59,725 bases of DNA. Source: JBDUDR01 sp040002845 (GTDB lineage Bacteria > Actinomycetota > Actinomycetes > Propionibacteriales > Nocardioidaceae). Positions 32,015 to 40,508 of this stretch are shown here, in pieces (within the stretch, counting starts at the first letter, position 1; each line of letters starts with the position of its first letter). Made by a program: the position numbers and the translations under genes. Location: NCBI GenBank assembly GCA_040002845.1, contig JBDUDR010000002.1, positions 1 through 59,725 on the forward strand, written 5' to 3'. Below the pieces are notes generated by a model that was not told the DNA's origin, did no database searches, and saw only the letters and a list, made by a program, of their open reading frames with translations.

Positions 32015-33295
32015 GTGAACCAGCAGATCCGTCCCGTCGCGGTCGTCGGCGGGAATCGCATCCCTTTCGCGCGCTCCAACGGCGCCTACGCCAGGGCGTC
32101 CAACCAGGACATGCTGACCGCGGCCCTTGACGGCCTGGTCGAGCGCTTCGGTCTGCGCGGCCGCCGCGTGGGTGAGGTGGTCGCAGGCGCCGTCCTCAAG
32201 CACAGCAGGGACTACAACCTGACGCGCGAGTCGGTGCTGGGCTCTTCTCTCGCACCGGAGACTCCTGCGTACGACATCCAGCAGGCCTGCGACACCGGGA
32301 TGCAGGCGATCATCGCGGTGGCGGACAAGATCGCGCTCGGAGTGATCGACGTCGGCATCGCCGGCGGTGTCGACACGATCTCCGACGCGCCGATCGCCGT
32401 CAACGAGAGCCTGCGCCAGATCTTGCTGCAGGCCAACCGCGCCAGATCGGCCTCGGCGCGGGTGCGAGCACTGGCGAAGATTCGCCCCCGGCACCTGGCG
32501 CCGTCGATCCCGAGGAACACGGAGCCGAGAACCGGTCTCTCGATGGGGGAGAGCGCGGCCGTCACGGCTCTGGAGTGGCAGATCGGTCGGACCGAACAGG
32601 ACGAGCTCGCCTACCTGTCGCACCGCAACCTCGCGGCCGCGTACGACCGGGGGTTCTTCCAGGACCTGATGACGCCTTACCTCGGGCTCGAACGCGACGA
32701 GAACCTGCGGCCGGACACCAGCTTGGACAAGCTGTCGACGCTGGAGCCGGTCTTCGGCCGGGGCGACCTGGCCACCATGACCCCGGGGAACTCGACCCCA
32801 TTGTCCGACGGCGCCTCGGTGGTGCTGCTCGCGTCGCCCGAGTACGCCGCGAGCAACGGGCTGCCGGTCCTGTCGTACCTCACCTGGCACGAGACGGCTG
32901 CCGTCGACTACGTGCACGGCGGAGAAGGGTTGTTGATGGCACCCGCGTACGCGATGCCCCGGATGCTTGCCCGGGCTGGGCTGCGGCTGCAGGACTTCGA
33001 CCTGTACGAGATCCATGAGGCGTTCGCCTCGCAGGTGCTGGCAACCTTGAAGGTATGGGAGGACCCGATCTACTGCCAGGCCCGGCTCGGGCTGACGGAG
33101 CCGCTGGGAGCCGTCGACCGGTCCAGGTTGAACGTGAACGGCTCATCGCTGGCCGCCGGTCACCCCTTCGCTGCCACCGGCGGCCGGATCGTCGGGACCC
33201 TCGCGAAGCTGCTGGCGGAGCGGGGCTCAGGTCGCGGCGTGATCTCGATCTGTGCTGCGGGAGGTCAGGGCGTGACCGCGGTCCTCGAACGCTGA
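32015..33295 (+). CDS. fadA2: Acetyl-CoA acetyltransferase / 3-ketoacyl-CoA thiolase, FadA2-like
   Basis: 426 aa from GTG at 32015 with GGAG upstream. Active-site Cys in AYDIQQACDTGMQAI, with NVNGSSLAAGHPFAATGGR (His) and ISICAAGGQGVTAVLER (second Cys), marks a thiolase. The enzyme joins or cleaves acyl-CoA units in beta-oxidation or its reversal. It stands divergently next to a reductase and a dehydratase, so three of the four activities of a fatty-acid cycle are in one locus. A perfect 15-bp tandem duplication covers the last codons and stop. Confidence 0.92.
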   Translation: MNQQIRPVAVVGGNRIPFARSNGAYARASNQDMLTAALDGLVERFGLRGRRVGEVVAGAVLKHSRDYNLTRESVLGSSLAPETPAYDIQQACDTGMQAIIAVADKIALGVIDVGIAGGVDTISDAPIAVNESLRQILLQANRARSASARVRALAKIRPRHLAPSIPRNTEPRTGLSMGESAAVTALEWQIGRTEQDELAYLSHRNLAAAYDRGFFQDLMTPYLGLERDENLRPDTSLDKLSTLEPVFGRGDLATMTPGNSTPLSDGASVVLLASPEYAASNGLPVLSYLTWHETAAVDYVHGGEGLLMAPAYAMPRMLARAGLRLQDFDLYEIHEAFASQVLATLKVWEDPIYCQARLGLTEPLGAVDRSRLNVNGSSLAAGHPFAATGGRIVGTLAKLLAERGSGRGVISICAAGGQGVTAVLER

Positions 33296-33317
33296 GCCGC
33301 CAAACGCTGAGCCGCCA
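33288..33317. repeat. 15-bp perfect tandem duplication at the end of fadA2
   Basis: AACGCTGAGCCGCCA occurs at 33288-33302 and again at 33303-33317. The first copy contains the fadA2 stop codon (33293-33295) and the second duplicates it downstream. This looks like a replication-slippage event and does not change the protein. Confidence 0.75.
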
Positions 33318-33330
33318 TGCGTCAAGGGGG

Positions 33331-34863
33331 TCAGCGCGGCATGAGTGACCGCACGGTGTCGATCGTGTCTGCCTCGACCGCCGGCTTGTCCTCGCGATAG
33401 CGGATCACCCGGGCAAACCGAAGCGCCAGCCCGCCAGGGTATCTGGTGGAGGTCTGCAACCCGTCGAACGCGATCTCGACCACCAGCTCGGGTCGCACCC
33501 GCACGATGTGCCGATCCCGCACGGTCTCGAGTGCCAGCAGCCGCTCGGTCTGCCAGGTCAGCAGCGCATCACTAAGACCCTTGAACGTCTTGCCGAGCAT
33601 GACGAACCCGCCCTTGGGGTCGCGCGCACCCAGATGCAGGTTGGACAGCCAGCCCTGCCGACGCCCGTTGCCCCACTCGGCCGCCAGCACCACGAGGTCG
33701 AGGGTGTGCCGGGGCTTGACCTTGACCCACGAGGCGCCGCGGCGGCCCGCCTCATATGGTGCCGTCAGCCCCTTGACGACGACCCCTTCGTGCCCGCGCT
33801 CCACGGCGTCGGCGAAGAAGGCTTCAGCCTCGGTCAGCTCGGCTGTCAGCAGGCGGGGCACGACGAGCTCCGCGGGGAGCACATCGCGCATGACGGCGAA
33901 GCGAACATCGGCGGGCTCGTCGATCAGGTCACGACCATCGACGTGCAGGACGTCGAACGCGAACGTCGTCAGCGGGACGTCTCGACGCAAGCGCGCCACG
34001 TCGGTGCTGCTGGCGGTGCGAGCCGCGGTCTGTTGGAAGGGCAGTGGACGACCTTCCCTGGTCAGCGCGACGGCCTCACCGTCGAGGACCACCGTCGCGC
34101 AGCGCAGCGCCCGCACCTGGTCGACCACTTCCGGCAGCCGATCCGTGATGTCATCGAGGCTGCGGGTCACCACGAGGACTTCGTCGTCCCGCCGGTGGAC
34201 CTGGATGCGGATGCCGTCGAGCTTCCAGTCGACAGCCACCTCCTCACCGCCGGCGGCGGTCTTGGCGAAGGCTTCGGTGACGTCCGGCGCGGTCGCCGCC
34301 AGCATGGGGCGGACCGGCCTGCCCGGCTCGAGGACGAACGCTCTCAGGCCGTTGGATCCCTCAGTCAAGGCCGCCAACGCCACCGGGCCGGTCTCTCCAC
34401 CCATCATCACCGCCCGCCGAACCGCCCCGGCCGGCAGCGAGGTGGCCCGGGCGATGGCATCGAGCATGATCCCGTCGAGCGCGCCCTGGCGAAGATCTCC
34501 TGCGACCAGTCCCCGCAGGAACCGCTGTTCGTCGCTGGTGGCCGTGCCGAACAGCTCGTGCACCAGGCTTGCTCGCTGCGCCCTCGCCCCACTTCCGGAC
34601 ACGGTGCTGATCTCTTCGAAGATCCGGTGCACGTCGCCAACGGTCAGCGCCGGCTCGTCAGCGGGTGCCGGAGCCTCGCTGAGGCTGTGCCAGCCAAGAC
34701 CGGTGCGTCTTTGTCGAAGCTGTCCCGACAGATAGGCGACCACCGTCTCGACCTCGTCCGGTGCGGCTCGTCGCAGGGCGCCGGCGATCGCAGCCGACTT
34801 CGCGTTGCGGGACCGGGTGGCTGCCACCGCATCGGACACGGAGACCAGCTCAGACAGCAGCAT
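33331..34863 (-). CDS. ligB: ATP-dependent DNA ligase, LigB-like
   Basis: 510 aa from ATG at 34863. The N-terminal DNA-binding domain covers about residues 1-200. The adenylation site is VDWKLDGIRIQVHRRD (K-x-D-G with the nucleotide-binding Lys), with VLDGEAVAL, FAFDVLHVDG, GHEGVVVKGL and WVKVKPRHTLDLVVL as motifs III, IIIa, IV and V. An OB domain follows and ends with RYPGGLALRFARVIRYREDK. It seals nicks using ATP; in mycobacteria this type accompanies the essential NAD+ ligase LigA and is dispensable. It diverges from the glycosylase gene. Confidence 0.93.
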   Translation of the reverse strand: MLLSELVSVSDAVAATRSRNAKSAAIAGALRRAAPDEVETVVAYLSGQLRQRRTGLGWHSLSEAPAPADEPALTVGDVHRIFEEISTVSGSGARAQRASLVHELFGTATSDEQRFLRGLVAGDLRQGALDGIMLDAIARATSLPAGAVRRAVMMGGETGPVALAALTEGSNGLRAFVLEPGRPVRPMLAATAPDVTEAFAKTAAGGEEVAVDWKLDGIRIQVHRRDDEVLVVTRSLDDITDRLPEVVDQVRALRCATVVLDGEAVALTREGRPLPFQQTAARTASSTDVARLRRDVPLTTFAFDVLHVDGRDLIDEPADVRFAVMRDVLPAELVVPRLLTAELTEAEAFFADAVERGHEGVVVKGLTAPYEAGRRGASWVKVKPRHTLDLVVLAAEWGNGRRQGWLSNLHLGARDPKGGFVMLGKTFKGLSDALLTWQTERLLALETVRDRHIVRVRPELVVEIAFDGLQTSTRYPGGLALRFARVIRYREDKPAVEADTIDTVRSLMPR

Positions 34864-34939
34864 GCTCCCATTGTCGTCGCCTGCGCCGACAGCCCGCCTG
34901 CAGGACCGCTCGAGCCGGCGGATGCGCCAGACTGGGGGC

Positions 34940-35881
34940 ATGTCCCGCCTGGCCGGCCCTTCGCTGCTGCCGCAGGAGCGGACCTGGCGGCCCGGCTGGC
35001 CATGCCCGGTCGCGACCATCTTGAGCCCGCTTCGGCGAGGCGCCGGGGACCCCACCCACCTCCTGGAGCTGAGCGGCGCCGTCTGGCGGGCTTCGCGGAC
35101 CCCGGACGGCCCGGTCACGCTGCGGATCTGTTCGCTCGACGGCGCCGGCGAGGTGCGGGCAGCCGCTTGGGGTCCCGGGAGTGGCTGGGCGCTCGATCGG
35201 CTGCCGACCATGCTGGGCGCCTCCGACGATCCCAGCGGATTCGAGCCGTTCCAACCAGTGCTTCGGCGGGCCTGGCGACGCTTTGTACACCTGCGTACGC
35301 CGTCGACGGGACTGGTGCTCGAGTCACTGGTGCCGAGCATCATCGAGCAGAAGGTGACCGGCCGGGAGGCCTGGACCGGGTGGCGCAACCTCATCCGCCG
35401 CTTTGGCGAGCCGGCTCCCGGCCCCGGAGGGGCCACGGGCATGCGGGTCCCGCCGTCGCCGGCGACGCTCGCCGCGATCCCGTCCTGGGAGTGGCTGCGG
35501 ATGCATATCGACCCCGCTCGTTCGCGCACCGTGGTGCGGGCAGCCCGGGTAGCCGAGGCCCTCGAGCGAACCATCGGGCTGCCCTTTGAGGAGGTCGATC
35601 GCCGGCTCCGGTCGCTGCCCGGCGTGGGCCAGTGGACCTCGGCCGAGGTACGCCAGCGTGCGCACGGCGACTCCGACGCGGTGAGTTTCGGCGATTACCA
35701 CCTGGCGACCATGGTCGGTCACACCCTGACCGGCGAACCCATAGACGATGAGGAGATGGCCTCGTTGCTGGACCCGTACCGCCCTCACCGCCACCGCGTG
35801 CAGCGGTTGGTCGAGCTGGCCGGCTCCTTGCCGCCGAGACGGGGCCCCAAGATGGCGCCGCGCACCCACCTACCGGGCTGA
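34940..35881 (+). CDS. AlkA-like DNA-3-methyladenine glycosylase family protein
   Basis: 313 aa from ATG at 34940 with GGGGG just before. The helix-hairpin-helix GPD core is LRSLPGVGQWTSAEVRQRA, with the downstream D in DSDAVSFGDYHLATMVG at the catalytic position. The segment LVPSIIEQKVTGREAWTGWR precedes it, as in AlkA and OGG-type enzymes. It would excise alkylated or deaminated bases by cutting the N-glycosidic bond. Divergent placement next to a DNA ligase gene fits base-excision repair. The lesion range cannot be read from sequence. Confidence 0.87.
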   Translation: MSRLAGPSLLPQERTWRPGWPCPVATILSPLRRGAGDPTHLLELSGAVWRASRTPDGPVTLRICSLDGAGEVRAAAWGPGSGWALDRLPTMLGASDDPSGFEPFQPVLRRAWRRFVHLRTPSTGLVLESLVPSIIEQKVTGREAWTGWRNLIRRFGEPAPGPGGATGMRVPPSPATLAAIPSWEWLRMHIDPARSRTVVRAARVAEALERTIGLPFEEVDRRLRSLPGVGQWTSAEVRQRAHGDSDAVSFGDYHLATMVGHTLTGEPIDDEEMASLLDPYRPHRHRVQRLVELAGSLPPRRGPKMAPRTHLPG

Positions 35882-35891
35882 GCCAGCCTGA

Positions 35892-36596
35892 TCACGCCGG
35901 TCGGTCCGGGTTCCGCGGCCAGGCTGGCCGGTCGAGGCGGATCCAGCCGGCGTCCGGGACATCGTCTTGGCAGGTGATCGGATAGCCATCGCTCCATCCG
36001 CAGTGCCGGGAACGATCTGCGTGGAAGTCGCTGTACCAGAAGTACCGACGGGCACCGATCAGTCGTCGAGGACCGCTGATCCACAGGGCCTGGGCGTTGG
36101 GGCGAGTCACGTCGACGGTGGCGATGACCTTGCGGGTGGCGTTGGAGATGACCTCTGCGGTCAGCTGACCGCCGCGACTGGATATCCTGACGTTTCGCTC
36201 TGAGCCAGGCTGGCCGTCGGTATCGAGCTCCAGGACGAACTTGCGTTGTCGCGGGTCGAGCGAGCCGGCGTCGAAGGGCAGATAGGTCCTGACCGCGTAC
36301 GAGAGCCGGACGCGACCACGGAGGGTGGTGTACGTGATCTGATGGGTGACCCTGGATATGTCAAGGGGCCCGTAGGTGTCGTCTTCGTCGGTCACGGTCG
36401 TCGTGATCGTGGTCGATCGCGGCACCTCAACCGTGGCCTGTCGGTGCAGACCTGGGATGGCGGCGGCTGGCGCGGACGGGACGAGCGTGGTGAGCGCCAG
36501 GGCAAGCGAGCACGCGGCGCCGACCGCACCGTAGGTCGTCCTGGCTGGTGTCCGCCGGACCTGGCGACGAGCAGACGAGGGGTTGGACAAGGACAT
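35892..36596 (-). CDS. Secreted protein of unknown function
   Basis: 234 aa. A basic N-region (SSARRQVRRTPARTT) is followed by a hydrophobic core (GAVGAACSLALALTTLV) and a cleavage-like PSAPAAA, so it is probably exported. The mature part begins with a Thr-rich strand (RSTTITTTVTDEDD) and contains DISRVTHQITYTTLRGRVRL, KFVLELDTDGQPGSERNVRI and a Trp/Tyr/Cys-containing end (YFWYSDFHADRSRHCGWSDG). This looks like an all-beta domain with two cysteines. I recognise no family. It converges with the glycosylase gene, nine bases apart. Confidence 0.7.
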   Translation of the reverse strand: MSLSNPSSARRQVRRTPARTTYGAVGAACSLALALTTLVPSAPAAAIPGLHRQATVEVPRSTTITTTVTDEDDTYGPLDISRVTHQITYTTLRGRVRLSYAVRTYLPFDAGSLDPRQRKFVLELDTDGQPGSERNVRISSRGGQLTAEVISNATRKVIATVDVTRPNAQALWISGPRRLIGARRYFWYSDFHADRSRHCGWSDGYPITCQDDVPDAGWIRLDRPAWPRNPDRPA

Positions 36597-36779
36597 GACG
36601 GATTGCCTCCGGTTGACGGTGAGATCCCCGCCGGACGTCGGCGAGATGTCGCAACCTAGCCGGATGCCGTCCGCATCCGCTCCCGCTCATCCACAGCCCT
36701 CACCTCGTCCACAGACCGAGGCCGCCGGCTGGGGGCAATGCTTCGGAGTGGCAGGCTGTCAACGTCCCGAGCGGAGGAG

Positions 36780-37628
36780 ATGACCCTGACCTCAGCCCCA
36801 ACGATCGCGGTGACCGGATCCACCGGAACCATCGGCCGTGGAGTCGCGGACCGGTTGGCTGCCGGCAAGGTCCGGCAGCGGTTGATCGTGCGAGATCCCA
36901 GCCGTGCCCCGCGGCTGCCCCATGCCCAGGTTGCGGTGGCGTCGTACGCCGACTTTGAGCACGCGCGGGAAGCCCTCGCCGGCATGAGGACCCTGTTCAT
37001 GGTGTCAGCCTCGGAGGACCCCGATCGGCTGGCGGAGCACCGCTCGTTCGTCGACGCCGCCGTCGCAGCCGGAGTGGGCCGCATCGTCTATCTCTCGTTC
37101 TACGGTGCGTCGGAGCATGCGACCTTTCTGCTGGCTCGTGACCACTGGCAGACCGAGCGGCACATCGCGGCCACCGGCCTGGCGTACACGTTTCTTCGCG
37201 ACAACCTTTACGCCGACTTTCTCCCGCGGATGGCCGGACCGGATGGTGTGATCCGCGGCCCAGCTGGTGATGGGCGCGTGGGAGCGGTGGCACAGGTCGA
37301 CGTGATGGACGTGGCGAGTGTCGTGCTCACGGAGGCCGGCGAGCACGACCTGGCGACCTATGACATCACCGGACCTGAGTCGTTGAGCCTGGCTGAAGCG
37401 GCTGAGATCATTGGCCTGGCCACCGGTCGCGCCATGACCTACCAATCGGAGTCTGTTGAGCAGGCGTTCGCATCGCGGGCCGGACTCGGGGCCCCGGACT
37501 GGCAGGTGGCGGCCTGGGTGAGCACCTACACCGCGATCGCCGCAGGTGAGCTCGACGGCGTGTCGGACGACGTACGACGGATTACCGGACACGAACCACT
37601 GTCCCTGTCGACCCTGTTCGGTGGGTAG
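36780..37628 (+). CDS. NmrA/SDR-like NAD(P)-binding protein
   Basis: 282 aa from ATG at 36780, with GGAGGAG directly upstream (the spacing is short; the frame is open to 36738). The Rossmann motif is IAVTGSTGTIGRGVADRLA. ERHIAATGLAYTFLRDNLYA and YDITGPESLSLAEAAEIIGL resemble NmrA-like and quinone oxidoreductase 2-like proteins. These bind NADP(H) and act as redox sensors or reductases on quinones. The function here is not established. Confidence 0.82.
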   Translation: MTLTSAPTIAVTGSTGTIGRGVADRLAAGKVRQRLIVRDPSRAPRLPHAQVAVASYADFEHAREALAGMRTLFMVSASEDPDRLAEHRSFVDAAVAAGVGRIVYLSFYGASEHATFLLARDHWQTERHIAATGLAYTFLRDNLYADFLPRMAGPDGVIRGPAGDGRVGAVAQVDVMDVASVVLTEAGEHDLATYDITGPESLSLAEAAEIIGLATGRAMTYQSESVEQAFASRAGLGAPDWQVAAWVSTYTAIAAGELDGVSDDVRRITGHEPLSLSTLFGG

Positions 37629-37667
37629 CCCTGCTCCTCGCGGGGAATAAGTGTCGCCAGGCCCGCG

Positions 37668-37673
37668 TACGCT
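37668..37673 (+). promoter_or_regulatory. -10 hexamer TACGCT before uvrB
   Basis: TACGCT ends seven bases before the ATG at 37681, pointing to a leaderless message. No LexA box is seen in the 52-bp gap. Confidence 0.5.
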
Positions 37674-37680
37674 CGGATCC

Positions 37681-39786
37681 ATGAGGCCAGTCACCGATCT
37701 CGAGCGCAAGGTTGCGCCGTTCAAAGTCATCGCGGACTACGCACCCTCAGGCGATCAGCCGCAGGCGATCGACGAGCTGCAAACCCGGTTGGAAGCGGGT
37801 GAGCGGGACTCCGTCCTGCTGGGGGCCACCGGCACCGGCAAGACGGCCGCAACGGCGTGGCTGGTCGAGCGGGTCCAGCGACCGACCCTCGTGATGGAGC
37901 CCAACAAGACGCTGGCAGCCCAGTTCGCCAACGAGCTGCGTCAGCTGTTTCCCGACAACGCTGTCGAATACTTCGTCTCCTATTACGACTACTTCCAGCC
38001 CGAGGCCTACGTCCCCCAGACCGACACCTACATCGAGAAGGACTCCTCGATCAACGAGGAGATCGAGCGACTGCGCCACTCCGCGACCAACAGCCTGCTG
38101 ACCCGGCGCGATGTGATCGTCGTGTCCACGGTCTCGTGCATCTACGGCCTCGGCACTCCCCAGGAATACGTCGACAGGATGATCAGGCTCAAGGTCGGAG
38201 CCGAGCTCGAGCGTGAGAGCCTGCTGCGCAAGCTCGTGGAGATCCAGTACGCCCGCAACGACCTGGCTGGCACTCGTGGCACGTTCCGGGTCCGCGGCGA
38301 CACGTTGGAGGTCTTCCCGGTCTACGAGGAGCTCGCGGTCCGCATCGAGTTCTTCGGCGACGAGATCGAGCGGCTGATGACGTTGCACCCCGTGACCGGC
38401 GAGGTCGTCACCGAGGATGCCGAGCTCTACATCTTCCCCGCCACTCACTATGTCGCCGGAGCCGAGCGGATGCGACGCGCCATCGCCGGCATCGAGTTCG
38501 AGCTGGCCGAACAGCTCGCCATGCTCGAGGGTCAGGGCAGGCTGCTGGAGGCTCAGCGGCTGCGGATGCGCACGACCTACGACGTGGAGATGATGCGCGA
38601 GGTGGGGTCATGCTCCGGCATCGAGAACTACTCCCGGCACATCGACGGCCGCTCCCCGGGTTCGGCCCCCAACTGCCTGCTGGACTACTTTCCCGAAGAT
38701 TTTCTGCTCGTGATCGATGAGTCCCACGTCACGGTGCCGCAGATCGGCGGGATGTACGAAGGGGACATGTCCCGCAAACGCACCCTGGTCGACCATGGGT
38801 TCAGGCTGCCGAGCGCCATCGACAACCGGCCACTGCGCTGGGAGGAGTTCCTCGAACGGGTCGGCCAGACGGTCTACCTGTCGGCGACCCCCGGCCCCTA
38901 CGAGCTGTCGCGGGTCGACTCCGTCGTCGAGCAGATCATCCGGCCCACCGGCCTGGTGGACCCGGAGGTCGTCGTAAAGCCGACCAAGGGCCAGATCGAC
39001 GACCTGATCCACGAGATACACGCGCGGGTCGAGCGTCATGAGCGGGTGCTCGTCACCACCTTGACGAAGAAGATGTCCGAGGACCTCACCGATTACCTGC
39101 TCGAGGCGGGGGTTCGCACCCGCTATCTGCACAGCGAGGTCGACACCTTGCGCAGGATCGAGCTGTTGCGCGAGCTGCGGATGGGGGAGTTCGACGTCTT
39201 GGTGGGCATCAACCTGCTGCGCGAGGGGCTCGACCTGCCAGAGGTGTCGTTGGTGGCCATCCTCGACGCCGACAAGGAAGGCTTCCTGCGGTCGGGCACG
39301 TCGCTGATCCAGACGATCGGACGCGCCGCGCGAAACGTGTCGGGTCAAGTGCACATGTACGCCGACAAGATCACGCCGTCGATGGAGAAGGCGATCGATG
39401 AGACCAACCGACGCCGGGCGAAGCAGGTGGCATTCAACACCGCGGCCGGCCTCGATCCACAACCCCTGCGGAAGCGGATCGCTGACATCAGCGAGATGCT
39501 GCAGCGGGAGGACGCCGACACCGAGCGGCTGCTGGGTGGGAGCGGTCGGCAGCAGAGCCGGGGCAAGGCACCGGTGCCCGCCCTGTCCAGCAAGGACACC
39601 GGCCGGCACGCCGCCGACCTGGCCAGCCTGCCGTCGCGTGACCTGGCCGACTTGGTTCAGCAGCTGACCGACCAGATGCACGCCGCCGCCGCGGAGCTGC
39701 ATTTCGAGCTGGCCGCTCGATTGCGTGACGAGATCTCCGACCTCAAGAAGGAGCTGCGCCAGATGGTCTCCGCCGGTGTGCGATGA
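37681..39786 (+). CDS. uvrB: Excinuclease ABC subunit B
   Basis: 701 aa. Walker A is VLLGATGTGKTAA, the beta-hairpin region FVSYYDYFQPEAYVPQTDTY, the Walker B-like LLVIDESHVT, and helicase motifs VYLSATPGPYELS and QTIGRAARNVSGQVHMYADK. The C-terminal UVR domain (HFELAARLRDEISDLKKEL) contacts UvrC. UvrB is the damage-verifying helicase-like subunit of nucleotide excision repair. The start at 37681 follows the family (MRPVTDLERKVAPF), and a longer frame from 37651 is not needed. uvrA and uvrC lie 5 and 9 kb further on. Confidence 0.98.
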   Translation: MRPVTDLERKVAPFKVIADYAPSGDQPQAIDELQTRLEAGERDSVLLGATGTGKTAATAWLVERVQRPTLVMEPNKTLAAQFANELRQLFPDNAVEYFVSYYDYFQPEAYVPQTDTYIEKDSSINEEIERLRHSATNSLLTRRDVIVVSTVSCIYGLGTPQEYVDRMIRLKVGAELERESLLRKLVEIQYARNDLAGTRGTFRVRGDTLEVFPVYEELAVRIEFFGDEIERLMTLHPVTGEVVTEDAELYIFPATHYVAGAERMRRAIAGIEFELAEQLAMLEGQGRLLEAQRLRMRTTYDVEMMREVGSCSGIENYSRHIDGRSPGSAPNCLLDYFPEDFLLVIDESHVTVPQIGGMYEGDMSRKRTLVDHGFRLPSAIDNRPLRWEEFLERVGQTVYLSATPGPYELSRVDSVVEQIIRPTGLVDPEVVVKPTKGQIDDLIHEIHARVERHERVLVTTLTKKMSEDLTDYLLEAGVRTRYLHSEVDTLRRIELLRELRMGEFDVLVGINLLREGLDLPEVSLVAILDADKEGFLRSGTSLIQTIGRAARNVSGQVHMYADKITPSMEKAIDETNRRRAKQVAFNTAAGLDPQPLRKRIADISEMLQREDADTERLLGGSGRQQSRGKAPVPALSSKDTGRHAADLASLPSRDLADLVQQLTDQMHAAAAELHFELAARLRDEISDLKKELRQMVSAGVR

Positions 39787-39875
39787 GCCACTGCGACCTG
39801 GTCGATGCATCCTGCGGCGACGTCATGGCCCGTTGCCCAAATCCAACCCCACGCGATGCGCTTTAGGAGCACACG

Positions 39876-40304
39876 TTGTCCACACCGGTCCAGGTCACAT
39901 TCGACTGCGCGAACCCATCCGCCCTCGCCGCGTTCTGGGCGGAGGCGCTGGGCTATGTCGTCCAACCGCCCCCACCGGGCTTCGAGAGCTGGCACCAGGC
40001 ACTGGAAACCTGGGGCGTTCCGGAGGACATGTGGGAGGCGCGGTCGGCCGCTGTCGACCCCGACGGCGATGGCCCTCGCCTGTTCTTTCAGCAGGTGCCC
40101 GAACCAAAGACCGTGAAGAACCGGGTGCATCTCGACATCAAGGTGGCGGTCGGTCTGGAGGGGAAGGATCGGCGCGACGCCATCGACGCCGAGGCCGACC
40201 GCCTACGCGGGCACGGTGCGCGGGTGCTGCGTCCGTTGGAGGAATGGGGTACCTACTGTGTCGTGATGGCCGACCCGGAGGACAACGAGTTCTGCGTCGA
40301 CTGA
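39876..40304 (+). CDS. VOC (glyoxalase/bleomycin-resistance-like) family protein
   Basis: 142 aa with an unusual TTG start at 39876, supported by AGGAG six bases upstream. The N-terminus (VQVTFDCANPSALAAFWAEA) and C-terminus (YCVVMADPEDNEFCVD) are those of single-domain VOC proteins with a beta-alpha-beta-beta-beta fold. The partner substrate is unknown. It lies between uvrB and the riboswitch-controlled terC-type gene. Confidence 0.83.
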   Translation: MSTPVQVTFDCANPSALAAFWAEALGYVVQPPPPGFESWHQALETWGVPEDMWEARSAAVDPDGDGPRLFFQQVPEPKTVKNRVHLDIKVAVGLEGKDRRDAIDAEADRLRGHGARVLRPLEEWGTYCVVMADPEDNEFCVD

Positions 40305-40374
40305 GCCATCGAGGGCTGTGCTGGCCGGCTGTGAGAACCCGACCAGGCGGGTGCACTCACGTGAGAGACTGAGG

Positions 40375-40480
40375 GAAGTGGAGGGGAGTATTCCCCTGCG
40401 GTGACGTCGTCATCACGTCCGTGAGTCCGCGGTCCGGTGTCACCGGTCGAGCCAGGCTCGGCGGAAGAGACCTCCGGAGA
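40375..40480 (+). promoter_or_regulatory. yybP-ykoY-type (Mn2+) riboswitch aptamer
   Basis: The leader contains GGGGAGTA (40383-40390), GTCGTCAT (40406-40413) and GAGACC (40467-40472), in the order and spacing of the yybP-ykoY class. P1 can form between GGAGG (40380-40384) and CCTCC (40471-40475). This class binds Mn2+ and commonly precedes genes for TerC-family and other Mn2+-related membrane proteins, exactly as here. Confidence 0.8.
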
Positions 40481-40500
40481 TCTGTGTCATCTTCCGGAGG
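40471..40500 (+). promoter_or_regulatory. Ribosome-site-hiding hairpin of the riboswitch
   Basis: CCTCCGGA (40471-40478) is the exact complement of TCCGGAGG (40493-40500), which holds the Shine-Dalgarno of the following gene. CCTCC is also the 3' strand of aptamer helix P1. The two pairings exclude each other, so metal binding would free the ribosome site and switch translation on. Confidence 0.72.
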
Positions 40501-40508
40501 AGAGTCTG

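Noticed and set aside
36687..36713. Two DnaA-box-like 9-mers, TCATCCACA and TCGTCCACA, 18 bp apart
   Set aside because: Both have mismatches to the usual TTGTCCACA/TTATCCACA, there are only two, and no dnaA, dnaN or AT-rich region is nearby. An origin is not supported.
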